Position numbers and translations under genes: made by a program. The notes under the pieces are model-generated. The model was given only the letters and a program-made list of their open reading frames with translations, was not told the DNA's origin and searched no databases. This document shows, in pieces, positions 12,625-25,679 of a DNA stretch of 64,000 nt (position 1 is the first letter of the stretch; each line of letters begins with the position of its first letter). Source of the DNA: Aphrophora alni (taxonomy: Eukaryota; Arthropoda; Insecta; Hemiptera; Aphrophoridae); NCBI GenBank assembly GCA_963513935.1, contig OY740776.1:15922703-15986702 (forward strand). Reading direction: 5' to 3'.

Positions 12625-13954
12625 GTACACACATTTGGAATTAGAATTATATTTGTTATGAAAATTTTTAATATTTTATTTGGAACTGTACAAAATTGCA
12701 CTACAACCAAATGATATAATATAGGATATAAATCATTCAGATATCTAAATCTAGTTAATTGCAAATAAAGAAATGCAAAAATATACTTTGTCTACAGTTG
12801 TTGGCAAAGTGGCATTTTGTTCATTTAAATTAGTTTGCAAAACAGCTGATTTCTCAACAGTTTCACTTTGCCCACTACTTTGCTCACTCCGGGTGGCAAC
12901 CGAACAAAACGAAATTTAGGTTAAGTTTATTTGGATTGATTTATAATATACAGGAAATGTCCCGTATGTAGGTTAGATTAATTATTACATGTAAAACAAC
13001 ATAAATAAACAACAAAACAACGTTTTAAAGTTGAAAAGGGAAGTAATTATTCATGAAGATGATTGACAGTGTATATACAAGGAGAGTATTTTTTCGTTTG
13101 CCGAGTTTTGAAGTTGGCAATCCCGTTTCCTCAACAATACACCTAAGTTATTTGTAATATTCATAAATAACCTCAGTTTTGACGTGAGAACTTGTACTCA
13201 GTGTTGATAGTTTTAAAATATGGACAACTGTAGACAAAGTATAATGTGCAATTCGTGAGCAAAGTGTCTTTTTTTTTACTCGATAAAATTGACGCACTCG
13301 GCAAGCCTCGTGCGTCAACATTTTTCTCTCGTTTAAAAAAGTGCCACTTTGCTCACTAGTTGCACAAATAACTATTTCTCCACTTATTTTTTAAAAGTAT
13401 TTTAAATTACTTTTTTTTAATTCCTAAAGGAGATTTAGGGTTATTTTAATAAATAAAGGGATGAAATTTAACAAAAATATATTTATAAAAAATTACGAAC
13501 TTATTATTTTACTGTGTTTTAGGGGTAGTTTCCCCCTCAAAGGGGTAAAATTAATTTGTGATATTTTTTAACACTAATTAACTGAATTTTTTTTAATGTT
13601 TTTTAACCCCTGAAGGGGGAAGTTCAGTTGTAGTTTTTTTCTTAAGGGATGAAAATAATATTTTTAGTTTTAAAATGACTATATTAAATGTTGAGCTTGA
13701 CTCAGTTTCAATACTGTTGATACTTAGGCGTATTTTTTTATGAGAATTGTGTTCTGTGTGTTTGTTATACTGTTTAAAATGACTGTATATTATTTTAAAT
13801 TATCAAACCTATTACAAAAGAGAAAGAATGAAATCGATAGAGAAGTACATTTTATTTAGGTCCTTAGAGGTTACATTTGAACAAATTTGATAAAAATAGT
13901 TCGTGCGGATTTTGAGAAAATCGTAATTTTTTTAAAACTTCTTTAACAATATAA
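12625..13954. other. AT-rich sequence with a 20-bp inverted pair
   Basis: TATACTTTGTCTACAGTTGT at about 12,782 and its exact reverse complement at about 13,222 form an inverted pair 440 bp apart. Both are followed by AAAGTG-containing sequence, hinting at a decayed foldback. Nothing coding. Confidence 0.5.
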
Positions 13955-14182
13955 TCTTGTTGAGCACTGTGGTGAAATTCACAATAATAATTCGAATTTG
14001 CCCCTAACCACAATCACTAGAAACTTAATAAAACACAATTATCTGATTAATTGTTCTTTATTAGTTATTTCCACTTAAGGAGGGCATTAAGTGGAAATAA
14101 ATAATAAAGAACAATTAATCAGATAATTGTGTTTTATTAAGTTTCTAGTGATTGTGGTTAGGGGCAAATTCGAATTATTATT
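13955..14182. mobile_element. palindromic element, near-perfect 94-bp arms
   Basis: Left arm from about 13,983 (AATAATAATTCGAATTTGCC) and right arm to about 14,182 are almost exact reverse complements, separated by about 12 bp (AGGAGGGCATT). Sequence outside the left arm (GAGCACTGTGGTGAAATTCAC) is shared with the single-arm copy at 51.3-51.5 kb. That copy keeps a GATGATG...CGAAA motif where this one has only a short loop. Confidence 0.9.
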
Positions 14183-14381
14183 ATGATTCTTTAACCATTT
14201 TGACTCATCACATAACGCTCTCATAATATAATATGTGAGGAATAAAATTACCATATTTCAAAAACATATTTAATAGCCGGGTGATAGGAGTTAATAAGAG
14301 ATTTAATATAGTTAAGAAGAGGAAATCAAAGCAAAAATAAAAAATAGGGGGAAATAAAGAAAAACAATTGACGAACGAGAG

Positions 14382-14504
<123 letters not shown>

Positions 14505-14514
14505 GCATGATGGA

Positions 14515-14946
<432 letters not shown>

Positions 14947-15193
14947 GGAGACAATATAAAGTACATTCCCACAATATGTACAAGATAATAACTTTCTTGT
15001 GTATTTTTATATTTCTAATATCATTACAACATTAATGGTATTTTATCGACCAAATATTTCTAAATTGTATTATAATTATTAGGATTTATACTAGATTTGA
15101 CTTTTTAACCCTTTATCTTTCATCAAATTATTATTCTACAAACCGTTTTCATAGTTGCAAAAAAAAACAAAAGGAGGAGGTAGAACGAAAAAG

Positions 15194-15198
<5 letters not shown>
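14947..15198 (-). repeat. 255-bp spacer unit between GA arrays, copy 2
   Basis: Same landmarks in the same order as 14,515-14,773; the two differ at only a few positions, so this duplication is recent. Confidence 0.92.
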
Positions 15199-15285
<87 letters not shown>

Positions 15286-15293
15286 TGAGAGAG
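15199..15293. repeat. (GA)n microsatellite
   Basis: Third GA array, closing the spacer duplication. Confidence 0.97.
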
Positions 15294-15779
15294 ATGGTGA
15301 TAAGAAAAGAGACGTTCTTTCGTCGGAAATATAACTCTGGTGTCAAGTCGAGTTTCACAGCTGTTAAAAGGTTAGAAATTATTGATCAGGGAATCTCGAG
15401 TCAAGTTATTTCCCACTGTACTTAGCCGCTCCTCCGCCAGAGGTCAGAAGTCACGCGTGGCATGACGTCACTATCTCCCTAACATGGTATGAACCCGCGA
15501 GGTATCTCGTCACATTTGGTCTGAAGTTTTCACATTTATATTCCAGTTGTAAATGTGTGTCAGAATAGTCCGGCCAATACGAAGCTTTGTGTTTTTACTT
15601 TCTCAGAGAATGTTATGTGTTGGGTTAAAAAGCGTCGTTGACGCCATTTTGAGGTGGTTTTTTGAAATTATGCCCGTCAAGTTCTCTACAGTTCAAATGT
15701 GTGGAGCGCATGTTTCGTCCATATCTGAAGGATTTAAAAAAAATTTTAAATACCACAAATTTTAGGGATATCTACAGCA
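15294..15779. other. moderately GC-rich stretch with TGACGTCA
   Basis: Less AT-rich than its neighbours and contains the palindrome TGACGTCA (about 15,463), which would be a consensus cAMP-response element. One occurrence without an adjacent gene is not evidence of a promoter. No coding exon is recognised. Confidence 0.3.
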
Positions 15780-18000
15780 AGAAAACACAAAATTACGATT
15801 TTCTCATAATCGACTCTAACGATTTTCATGAAATTATGGTTACGTGTGGCTTCTAAGGATGTCATTGAGTTTTGTGGGAATATATTCGTTTTGAAGTCGT
15901 CCTAGTTCAAAAACGTATTTGTGGAATGAAGTCTGACTATCTAACGTTCAACGTTTGTCTGTCTTTCGAGCAGTTCTATACAGCATAAACACCTGGACCT
16001 ATTTTAATCAAATTTTGTACATGGATATATTTTGATCATATTTCAGAAAATATTTTCGTTTTTTGATTATTTATGATAAGCTGCCATGAGGGAAAACACA
16101 AAACGATTTTCTCATAATCGACTCTAACGATTTTCGTGAAATTATTCTTACAGCCTCTAAGGATGTCATTGAGTTTTGTGGGAATATATCCGTTTTGTAG
16201 TCGTCCTAGTTCAAAAAAGTATTTTGTGGAATGAAGTCTGACTGTCTAACGTTCAACGTTTGTCTGTCTTTCGAGCAGTTCTATACAGCATAAACACCTG
16301 GACCTATTTTAATCAAATTTTGTACTTGGATATATTTTGATCATATTTCAGGAAATATTTTCGTTTTTTCGATAATTCAAGAAAAGCTGCCATGAGAAAA
16401 AACACAAACAACGATTTTCTCATAATTGACTCTAACGAATTTCGTGAAATTATTCTTAGAGCCTCTAAGGATGTCATTGAGTTTTGTGGGAATATATCCG
16501 TTTTGTAGTCGTCCTAGTTCAAAAAAAGTATTTTGTGGAATGAAGTCTGACTGTCTAACGTTTAACGTTTGTCTGTCTTTCGAGCAGTTCTATACAGCAC
16601 AAACATCTGGACCAATTTTAATCAAATTTTGTACGTGGGTATATTTGGCTATATTTCAGGAAATATTTTGTGTTTTTTCGATTATTTAAGATAAGCTGCC
16701 ATGAGAAAGAAACACAAAATAATATTTTCTCGTAATCGACTCTAACGTTTTTGATCAAATTATTCTTAGAGCCTCTAAGGATGTCATTGAGTTTTGTGGG
16801 AATATATCCGTTTTGTAGTAGTCCTAGTTCAAAAAAGTATTTTGTGGAATGATGTCTGACTGTCTAACGTTCAACGTTTGTCTGTCTTTCGAGCAGTTCT
16901 ATACAGCATAAACATCTGTACCAATTTTAATCAAATTTTGTAGGTGGATATATTTTGATCATATTTCAGGAAATATTTTCGTTTTTTCGATTATTTAAGA
17001 TAAGCTGCCATGAGAAAAAACACAAACAACGATTATCTCATAATCGACTCTAACGATTTTCGTGAAATTATTTTTACAGCCTCTAAGGATGTCATTGAGT
17101 TTTTTTAGGAATATATCCGTTTTGAAGTCGTCCTAGTTCAAAAAAGTATTTTGTGGAATGAAGTCTGACTGTCTAACGTTTAACGTTTGTCTGTCTTTCG
17201 AGCAGTTCTATACAGCACAAACATCTGGACCAATTTTAATCAAATTTTGTACGTGGGTATATTTGGCTATATTTCAGGAAATATTTTGTGTTTTTTCGAT
17301 TATTTAAGATAAGCTGCCATGAGAAAGAAACACAAAATAATATTTTCTCGTAATCGACTCTAACGTTTTTGATCAAATTATTCTTAGAGCCTCTAAGGAT
17401 GTCATTGAGATATGTGGGAATATATCCGTTTTGTAGTCGTCCTAGTTCAAAAAAGTATTTTGTGGAATGAAGTCTGACTGTCTAACGTTTAACGTTTGTC
17501 TGTCTGTCGAGCAGTTCTATACAGCATAAACACCTGGACCTATTTTAATCAAATATTGCAGGTGGATATATTTTGATCATATTTCAGGAAATATTTTCGT
17601 TTTTACGATTATTAAGGATAAATGCCATGAGGGAAAAACACAAAGTACGATTTTCTCATAATTTAGTCTAACGATTTTCATGACATTATTCTTACAGCCT
17701 TTAAGGATGTCATTGAGTTTTGTGGGAATATATCCGTTTTGTAGTCGTCCTAGTTCAAAAAAAGTATTTTGTGGAATGAAGTCTGACTGTCTAACGTTTA
17801 ACGTTTGTCTGTCTTTCGAGCAGTTCTATACAGCACAAACATCTGGACCAATTTTAATCAAATTTTGTACGTGGGTATATTTGGCTATATTTCAGGAAAT
17901 ATTTTGTGTTTTTTCGATTATTTAAGATAAGCTGCCATGAGAAAGAAACACAAAATAATATTTTCTCGTAATCGACTCTAACGTTTTTGATCAAATTAAG
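15780..18000. repeat. 308-bp tandem satellite, about seven units
   Basis: GGATGTCATTGAG recurs at about 15,857, 16,161, 16,469, 16,779, 17,087, 17,397 and 17,705, a period of 305-310 bp. A variant block (ACATCTGGACCAATTTT, TGTACGTGGGTATATTTGG, AGAAAGAAACACAAAATAAT) appears in alternate units near 16.6, 17.22 and 17.84 kb. The higher-order unit is therefore a dimer of about 615 bp. The 81-87 codon frames here are periodic artefacts. Diverged single units sit near 40.33-40.59 kb and possibly 19.09 kb. Confidence 0.92.
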
Positions 18001-18228
18001 CTCGACTGTAGCCTCTAAGAAACCTAAAAAGTTATTGGTCGCCAACTTTCAAAAAATACCGGTCCGTGAAATATCAGTAATAAAACAATATAAACGTGCA
18101 AATAGTCTGTTAAGAAACAGCATTTTTCAAAATCGTTTGCAACGATTTGATTGAAATTTTAGGGGGAAAGTGTGAAGACCAATCAATGAAACGAATTTCA
18201 ATATCCAGTTTGACTAATTTTACCGACC

Positions 18229-18264
<36 letters not shown>

Positions 18265-18304
18265 AAATATATAAATATATATATAAAGAAGAAAATAGTA
18301 CGTA
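18001..18304. other. AT-rich sequence with (AT)n run
   Basis: An AT-dinucleotide run lies at about 18,232-18,261. No gene. Confidence 0.6.
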
Positions 18305-18465
18305 TACAATAAAGACCCCCCCCCTTCGTGTACTCTAATAGCGTCAGGAGTCGGAAGAGAACAAAAGTTGGTCAAGAGAGACTTGATAGGGATGAAATGG
18401 AGGGATCAAACTGAACACAACAAGTGTAGATTCAGCTAGGGTTCTCGGTATCGCCACACTATGAG
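18305..18465 (-). repeat. family B dispersed repeat
   Basis: Minus orientation: AAGACCCCCCCCC, TACTCTAATAGCGTCAGGAG, GGTCAAGAGAGACTTGATAG, then TAGATTCAGCTAGGGTTCTC. A C homopolymer replaces the CCTAG of related copies. Confidence 0.75.
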
Positions 18466-19196
18466 TAAACCAATAAGGATTCTGTGAAAATAACCCCTCC
18501 CTATATTTAACATATGTTTTGGGGCTCTGAAAAAGTATAATTTTTCACTTTAAACTGTATCGAATGACACAAATAACTGTCCACGCCTTACATGATGCGG
18601 CAGTTTACTAATTACATCGGCAAACCTTCTAAAGGCGATCTTTCATTGATCATTCTCAGTCGACATTTTAGACATTTCGTGAAAGAAAATACAATAAATG
18701 TTTTGTTAAAGAGAGAAATTCAGGTGTGGAGGGAATAAGGAAAACATAACCTTTTCAATTGAATAACCATTTCCTACAGATGTTCTGGTAAACGAAACTT
18801 GTTGGTTTTTGTTGAAAGAATTTCGCTTTTTTTGGTGAAAATATATTGCAAAGATCGGAGACAATTTAAATATGCGATAGCGTAAAAACAAACTGATCAG
18901 CTGCTATGACTACGCGAATTTTGCTGTTTTTTAATGTATCGCACATAAGCTTACACAGTATAGAGAAAGTTATGTGATCAAACAATAAAATCAATGTAGA
19001 GTTATTTGCGGAAGTATTCGTATTGAGTCTAAAGAATTGTTTTTTAAATTTTTTTTCTGTCTGTCGTGTGTGGAATGCACCAGCCCAAATGCGAGTACCA
19101 ATCAAATTTGATATGTAGGCATATTTTGACAGGAAGTTTTTTATATTTATTTCAACAAAACTTTTTTTTCCAGAGAGATATTATGCTCAGTTTATA
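18466..19196. other. no gene seen; short fragment like the 308-bp satellite
   Basis: GAGTACCAATCAAATTTGATATG near 19,095 followed by GGCATATTTTGACAGGAAG resembles the 308-bp unit. The rest is unassigned AT-rich DNA. Confidence 0.4.
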
Positions 19197-20520
19197 TACA
19201 GGGTGTCAGTTTAGTAGGTAGACACCCTCTATAATTTTCTTTGTATTGATTATAAGTAGGCCTACCTGTAGCGTGCGGCATTTATTTTTGAATGTGTGGG
19301 ACACCTATTTGACTGTTGTTATCTAGAGGCTCCCCCCTTTCCAAAGGGGGCGAAAGGGGGTAAGTAAGAATTTTCAAATGGGAAAGGGGGTCGAGTGGCA
19401 CCTCATTTTAAAGATCGGTTGAAAAGAAGATGATTGGTGAAAATAGAGTTACAAAATTTCACCCCGTTTAAAAATTGCACCAAAAAACGTGCCAAATTAG
19501 AAACAAATGAGGATGTATAATGGACAGTGTTCTATGTAATTAAAAAAAAAAAACCATTTTTGATGTTAACTTCAATTGAACTGCACAACAAATTTGCATG
19601 AACCGTGCAATGTCGGGGTGGGGGGGTTGGAAAAATATTTTTTTAAAGTGGGTCTAGCGACACCTCATTTTAAAGATCTGATCTACTCAAAAAAGATGAG
19701 TGACAGCTGACTAGACTTTATTGAAAGCTTTCTAGGAGCTTTCACAAGGAAATACCTAAAAATTGTTATCATTCAACCATTGCACTGCCTTATCAGTAGC
19801 AATAAATTTAAGACTGTTAACACTTTGGTTTTTCAGAATATACAAGGAGAAAGTCCAACTAGACTGGAAACTACTCATTCACTAGAAATACCTTGTTGGT
19901 GTCATTACAAAGTCTTTGCTTTACATACTTATCAGTACCTTACATTACCTAAAATCACGTAAAAATATATCGGCTGGATTTGAATTTTGTTATTGAAAAG
20001 CTTTTTATGGCGATGAATTTTTTCCTCCGGACGTTTCACATGATGCGTTACTTGACCCAATTTTCTTAAAATAATCCCCCTTTCCAAAAAACCAAAACAG
20101 TTCAAAAACAAAATATCACGGTTCATGCATATTTGTTGTGCAGTTCAATTGAAGTTAACATCAAAAAAAGGTTTTTTTTAATTACTTAGAACAATGTCCG
20201 TTGTACCACCTCATTGTTTCTAATTTGGTTCATTTTTCCCCGGCCATTTCTAAACAAGGGGAAATTTTTTAACTCTATTTTCGCCAATCATATTCTTTTC
20301 AATCGATCTTTAAAATGAGGTGCCACTCGACCCCCTTTACCATTTGAAAATTTCAACTTACCCCCCTTTCGCCCCCTTTGGAAAGAGGGCGTCTAAATAA
20401 CAGCAGTCAAATAAGTGTCCCACACATTCAAAATATAAATGCCGCAGATCGCAGGTTCATATAATCAATACAAAGAAAATTATAGGGTGTCAACTTAGTA
20501 AACAGACAGACACCCTGTAT
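19197..20520. mobile_element. 1.3-kb inverted-repeat element, TACAGGGTGTC termini
   Basis: Left end TACAGGGTGTCAGTTTAGTA; right end reads ACAGACACCCTGTA. Arms of about 400 bp pair through TATAATTTTCTTTGTATTGA, ATTTGACTG, CCCCCTTT...AAAGGGGGCG, AATGAGGTG and CAATTGAA. The centre has no transposase. The terminus is shared with several other foldbacks in the window. Confidence 0.88.
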
Positions 20521-21500
20521 TCTACTACTGTATTATCAAACTAGGAATGCGGCTAAACAAAGGGTAGCCTCACACACAAGTACAGAGGATTAGGGTGATT
20601 AGGCTTCACTTTATAATTTACTGAATTAAATCCCAAAATCAACAATGTTTGCTACAAAGTGAGTGACTCATTGTTGATTTTAGTCTCTATTAAAATAAAT
20701 TATACATTGTTTAGACTCATTTTTCTTGTAGTGAAGTGTAGATAAAAATATATTACAGATTTTATTTTAAAATATCAAATTAAATAAATGAAAGTTTGAT
20801 CAAGTGAAGCACAGTAGGTAACTCATGCGGGAAGCCCACGGCAGATACCAGTTCTAATACTCTGCGCGCCTGTGTGTGATGGCGCGTGCGTTAGACTAAG
20901 GCGAACCTTCGTATGTAGGTACATAAAAAAACAGTAAACAATATTTAACGTTATCAAATACGGAAATCGATTTACAAAAAAAATCAATTATTTATATGAG
21001 AATTAAAACACGATCCTTTCAAAAACAACATTATTATTGTTAAACACATTATTTCATCATAAATTGTCTTTAATGCACATTCAACAACACACACATTCAA
21101 CACGTACATTACAAATTTTGTTTTTATTTTTTTATCTGACAGTTTTGACGTATTACAAACGGTAATTTCAGAAAGCCGAAAATAAAATGTTAATATATTG
21201 AACGGGGATATTTTATTGTCACCAAATATTCTCGTGTCGGCACGCCTGATGGCGACCTCTAACCTACAACACCGTGGAAGTTGGCTATATGTGTTGATTT
21301 TGTCGTTTTAATAAATTCGTGCTCATTGGTCTTGGTAACATTAATGACCACACGGCGTCCGTATAAAGGTTTACAGGATGTCTTGGAGTTTCTAACATCT
21401 CTCTAGAAAAATATCTCTCCAGGGGGTAATATCTGGGTAATAAATAATTCGGCATTTATATGGGTGACATGAAAGAAAGCTGATAATTACTGTAATTTCC

Positions 21501-21532
<32 letters not shown>

Positions 21533-21899
21533 ATATAGGGGGAAATTATGTGGTTCTATAATATAAGCACACTGAAGATCTCTACACCAAATTTCATGTT
21601 CGTATCTGAATGTGGACGCTATCGTATAGAAATCACATTTTCTGTTCTCAAAGCCTTGAAACAGAAAAAAACAATTCGAATTTTTTTGTGATTACCTATC
21701 TTACCCTATACTTCGTATATTGGATAAGTAAAAACGTGACATCAATTTTTTGACCCTAATACATCTCTATATTATTACACCACTGAATAAAAATATTTAC
21801 TGGACAAAAAATCTCCAGACACGAAATTTGGTGGGAAGTTCGATTTTGGGGTTACTTCAATAGGGGAAAATCGGACACTTCAGCTCACCGCTGGGCTTC
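20521..21899. other. no gene seen; small hairpin and (AT)n run
   Basis: A short hairpin (AAAATCAACAATG and its complement CATTGTTGATTTT) lies at about 20,635-20,680. An (AT)n run follows a CA run at about 21,504-21,532. A GC-richer patch around 20,850-20,910 (CTCTGCGCGCCTGTGTGTGA) has no readable exon. Confidence 0.45.
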
Positions 21900-22327
21900 C
21901 CTGGGGGAGTTAAAAGGTGGGGTAAAACTGTTTTTTGTAAATATCTCAAAAACTTAGCAAGTTATCAAAAAACGTTTAATATGAAAGTTGTAGCTGATAA
22001 AATTTTCCATCAAAATGGTCCTTAGTATATTTAACGTCAGGCGCACTGGGACAGAGTTATGAGCGCTCAAAGTTGCGACTTTTTTGCAATTGTTCGAGTA
22101 AGGCATTTTTACGGGGAAAAACTTATTTTTTTTTTTAGCATAGGCTGATTTTTGTATAGTAAAGGGATAAATATGAATATGTAAGTGTTTGTACATGTAA
22201 TACCAAGTATTTGGATATAAATTTGTGCATTTATATATTTATGCACACACACTACAACTACAAAAACGTGCATTTTTGAACGTAAGCGTTTTTAGTTGTT
22301 TACATGTAATACACACACACACACACT

Positions 22328-22406
<79 letters not shown>

Positions 22407-22880
22407 GTATATATTCATGCAATATTATACTAGTCTAAATCAAAAAATGCACATCTATACACTTGGATTAGTCAGTATATACAAGAAAATGTTCAAATTG
22501 TGTAAATGCTCTATATTATATTTGTAGTTTGTGTGCATAAATATATACATGCAAACATTTATTTACAAATAATTAGTATTACATGTACAAACAATTACTT
22601 TTTTCTTTTTTTTTTTTTTTTTTACACAGAAATTGGCCTAAACTAAAAAATATGCAATTTTTTTGTAAAAATACCTTATACGAACGAGCAAAAAAAGGTC
22701 TGAAATTTGAGCGCTCATATATCTCTCTCCCAGCGCGTCTGACGAAAAATTACTAAAGGACCATTTTGATGGGAAATTTAGTTAGCTACAAGTGTTGTAC
22801 TAAACGGTTTTGATATCTTGCTTAGTTTTTGATATATTTACAAAAAATTGTTTTGCACCACCTTTTAACCCCCCCCCCCC
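21900..22880. mobile_element. 1.0-kb inverted repeat with CA/TA microsatellite core
   Basis: TTAAAAGGTGGGG at the left matches CCACCTTTTAACCCCC at the right. Arms of about 300 bp pair through AAATATCTCAAAAACTTAGCA, ATCAAAATGGTCCTTAGT, GCGCTCAAA and TTTGTACATGTAATA. A C homopolymer of about 10 closes the right end. The core holds the CA and TA dinucleotide arrays. Confidence 0.85.
22311..22400. repeat. (CA)n-(TA)n compound microsatellite
   Basis: About 38 bp of CA followed by about 50 bp of TA dinucleotides at the centre of the inverted repeat. Confidence 0.95.
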
Positions 22881-23400
22881 GAAACTTCATTCAACTGGGT
22901 AAATCCTACAATGTCTAACTTCTTGCACTTTAGATTTGGTTGCATCATTAATGATCTACAAATATCGTTAACATAATCATCAGACAAATATTTAATCATT
23001 TACAACGTAATGTAAACAGAATTTACAAGACACACTGTATCTCACTAGATTTGCGTTCCCACTGAATTTAAAATACATGTTTTAATGTAAATAAGGACTT
23101 GACATGTCTGAAAGCTGCGATGATGTCACGTGACCCTCGCGTCACCATGGACACACTATAAACAATGTCCAAACTGAGGTAGATTGATAAATGTTTCAGA
23201 CTTTCGGCCAAAACACCCACGAAGTCTTTAAAACACCTGCGTCGCAGATTACCGTACAAGTTGAAGAAGGAAATTAGAAATTCTAAGGTGTCTGGTGAAA
23301 TAAAGATGAACTTTAATTAATTCAATTCCATTTACTGTAATCTCCTGAGAGAAGTTAGGTACTGGTTTATTCGATTAATTGGCCTTTCGTGTTTATATAG
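22881..23400. other. no feature seen
   Basis: No repeat or coding signal recognised. Confidence 0.4.
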
Positions 23401-23632
23401 TATACAGGATGTTCCAAAGTATGAGATCCCTGGGTAATTTTTGAACGGATTCAAATAGGATAGTGAAACTTTGGGAATTTCTTTTGGTAAATAGGGTTTG
23501 CTTTAAAAAATGTCAACGTCAACCCCCTGGGGGGCGGTCCTGAGAAGGGTTACCCAAAGTTTAACAAATAAATCAAAAACTTTTAAAATACGAGATTGGT
23601 TAACCATAGTTTTTGAACACCCTGTATATATA
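23401..23632. mobile_element. short MITE, TACAGGATGTTC/GAACACCCTGTA ends
   Basis: Left end ATACAGGATGTTCCAAAG; right end TTTTTGAACACCCTGTATAT. The terminal inverted repeats are about 16 bp with a few mismatches, about 230 bp apart, flanked by TA-rich sequence. No coding. Confidence 0.7.
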
Positions 23633-23639
23633 TTTATAT

Positions 23640-24500
23640 TATACAGCGTCGCTGAAAAGTCACTCTTTATTTTTAAATCTTAGTTACTGGTCAACTCATA
23701 TGTTTTATTTGGCTCAATTTATCAGCTGATTGTTGTCTGTTTATTACCATTGTTGTTGAAGTAAACAGTGAACTTTGAGGTTATCAGCTGGTGTGTTAAT
23801 GAAGATATGAAGTTTGGCAGAACGGTCGTTGAAGTAGAGAGGTGGTGGAGACCAAAAACAACGTAAGAAATGCTTTTATTGATGGCGAGACATTCAAAAC
23901 TTGAAACAAAAAGCTGTTTGAAAATAGTAGTGCGAGAGATAAAAGCAGATCTGGAAGGCCTTTATCAACCACTGAAGAAAATCTGAATACCGTCCAGGTT
24001 ATGTTTTAGCATCCCCCAGAGGAGCAAAGAAAGCGGACTTACCAGTGAGTACAGTTTTGAGAAAAAATGTTCAATTTCTGACCTTGTAAATTATGTGCAA
24101 CAACTGTTTGTTGAGTACTGTGACATCCCCGTGAACTTTTTTCGAAGTAATGCCTGGAAGGAAAAATCTCAAATCTTCTTCATATTATTTTATGGTCGGA
24201 CAAGACCATGCTGGATAGGTTGTGAATAGATACAATTATCACTTCTGGACAGCAGAGAAGCCAGTGACATTATCTTCTATTCAGAGTGTACAAACAAGGC
24301 CTTGTTCAAGAAAGGCTGAGAACATATGAAATGGATTTGAAGAGGAGGCTCACATAATACTGTGGCCAAAGCCCTTGTGACTTCTATTTGTATGGACGGG
24401 CAAAGGAAGAAGTTTACAGGAGGTAGACGAAGACATTTAAATATTTGAAGCTTGGAGATGTTCCTTATAAATGTTAGAATTTGATCGTAACTCTGTTAAA
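23640..24500 (+). pseudogene. decayed Tc1/mariner-type transposase (DUF4817-like class)
   Basis: Translation in shifting frames gives two recognisable islands. Near 23,940 RDKSRSGRPLSTTEENLN resembles the N-terminal helix-turn-helix segment (RSGRP...TEENVE) of insect IS630/Tc1/mariner transposases that carry a DUF4817-type HTH. Near 24,360 CGQSPCDFYLYGRAKEEVYR resembles the C-terminal block SPDLTPCDFFLWG...KDKVY holding the last catalytic acid. A short island near 24,195, GRTRPCWIGCE, may be the GRWIGRGG block. Stops and frameshifts lie between, so it is dead. The left end ATACAGCGTCGCTGAAAAGTC may be a degraded TACAGGGTGTCGC terminus. The family assignment is an inference from motif recall, not a search. 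Confidence 0.6.
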
Positions 24501-24560
24501 AATGTTGATACAAGATTAAGCAAATGCAGGTGTAATGTAAAAACTTAGTCAACCTCGAGG

Positions 24561-25679
24561 AAATAGTAAGTACACAATTACAAGGTACAGAAAACCTGTG
24601 TAACAACAGTTTTAAACAAACTTACTCTACTGGATAAGACCTTTCGATCTATGAATATAATTTGACGTTTCCTTCAAGATCCAACTTTTGTGGATTGCAT
24701 TTAGAGGATCTGCTTCTGTTATATTGTATGATGGGGATAGTTATGTATCATGATGAATCCATAAACTTGTCTTATATTGAATACGCTAAGAAATTTCTGC
24801 GCCAATCGCGTATTTCTCTACTCTATGTACGATTTTAAAATTGAGGTGTCAAATTAAACAATGTTACCTGCAGATTTGCTGAAAATTATTTATTATTCTT
24901 GTAAACACTTATTTAAATAAACATGCCTGTTTTGGGTGAATAACATGTCTCACAACAAAAATAATTTCAATCAGCTGTTATAAATTTTCAAACAAGTTTT
25001 ATTTTGTTGTTTTGTTTGAGAATTAATAACAGCTGTTTTAAAATTATTTTAGGTTAATTTATACAGTGGTTACTTTATTTGTGCAGATTCACGTTGTGTT
25101 GTGATTGATTGCTTATATCTCGCAAAATTAAACGTTTTAAATTCACAAATATGTTTTATTTTGTTCGAGAATTTCTAACACCTGTTTTTAAAGTGAAAAG
25201 TTCTTTAGCCGCGTTGGGCACTTTTTGGTAGGGGAAAATCTAATGGGTTCGCGTCACCGACATGCTCATGACTGGCGCATGCGCAGCGGCCGTGTGCTGT
25301 GCGCGTTAGACGCTTTTTATTTGTTTTATAACGTTTTCAGACTCAAACTAGTAACCAATGCAAAACTATAGCTCAAACATTCTCACATACGCATACATAT
25401 TAAAACTAAAAATCTACGAAAAATATTGCACTAACTTTCTCAAACTCATATACATAGTTAAACTAAAATCAATTCAAAAATATCGCACAAACTTTCTCAC
25501 ATACCCATATATAGTCTATTAAAACTAAAAATCTAATCAAGTCACACTAACAATCAATGCAAAATATAATTAATAATTGTATTACATTTATTGAAAGTTT
25601 AAAATATTATTAATTTTTGAAATTGACAGTTAAAGTTTACACTTCTCTCTAACGTCCCTGTAAGATTAACTTATATGGT
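24561..25679. other. AT-rich sequence with short degenerate repeats
   Basis: Two diverged copies of a segment with TTTTATTTTGTT...GAGAATT...AACA occur near 25.0 and 25.16 kb. Two or three copies of an approximately 80-bp segment (ATTCTCACATACGCATACAT, ACTTTCTCAAACTCATATAC, ACTTTCTCACATACCCATAT) lie at 25.37-25.56 kb. A GC-rich patch near 25,230-25,310 (GGCGCATGCGCAGCGGCC) has no readable exon. Confidence 0.5.

Noticed and set aside
12310..12630. 106-codon minus-strand frame at the right arm of an inverted repeat
   Set aside because: Low-complexity, no recognisable family, and entirely within the non-coding arm of a foldback.
15463..15470. TGACGTCA as a promoter element
   Set aside because: A single 8-base palindrome without an identified gene or start site is not evidence of a promoter.
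16426..17925. 81-87 codon frames with near-identical protein
   Set aside because: Copies of the same frame in successive 308-bp satellite units; other units have it broken.
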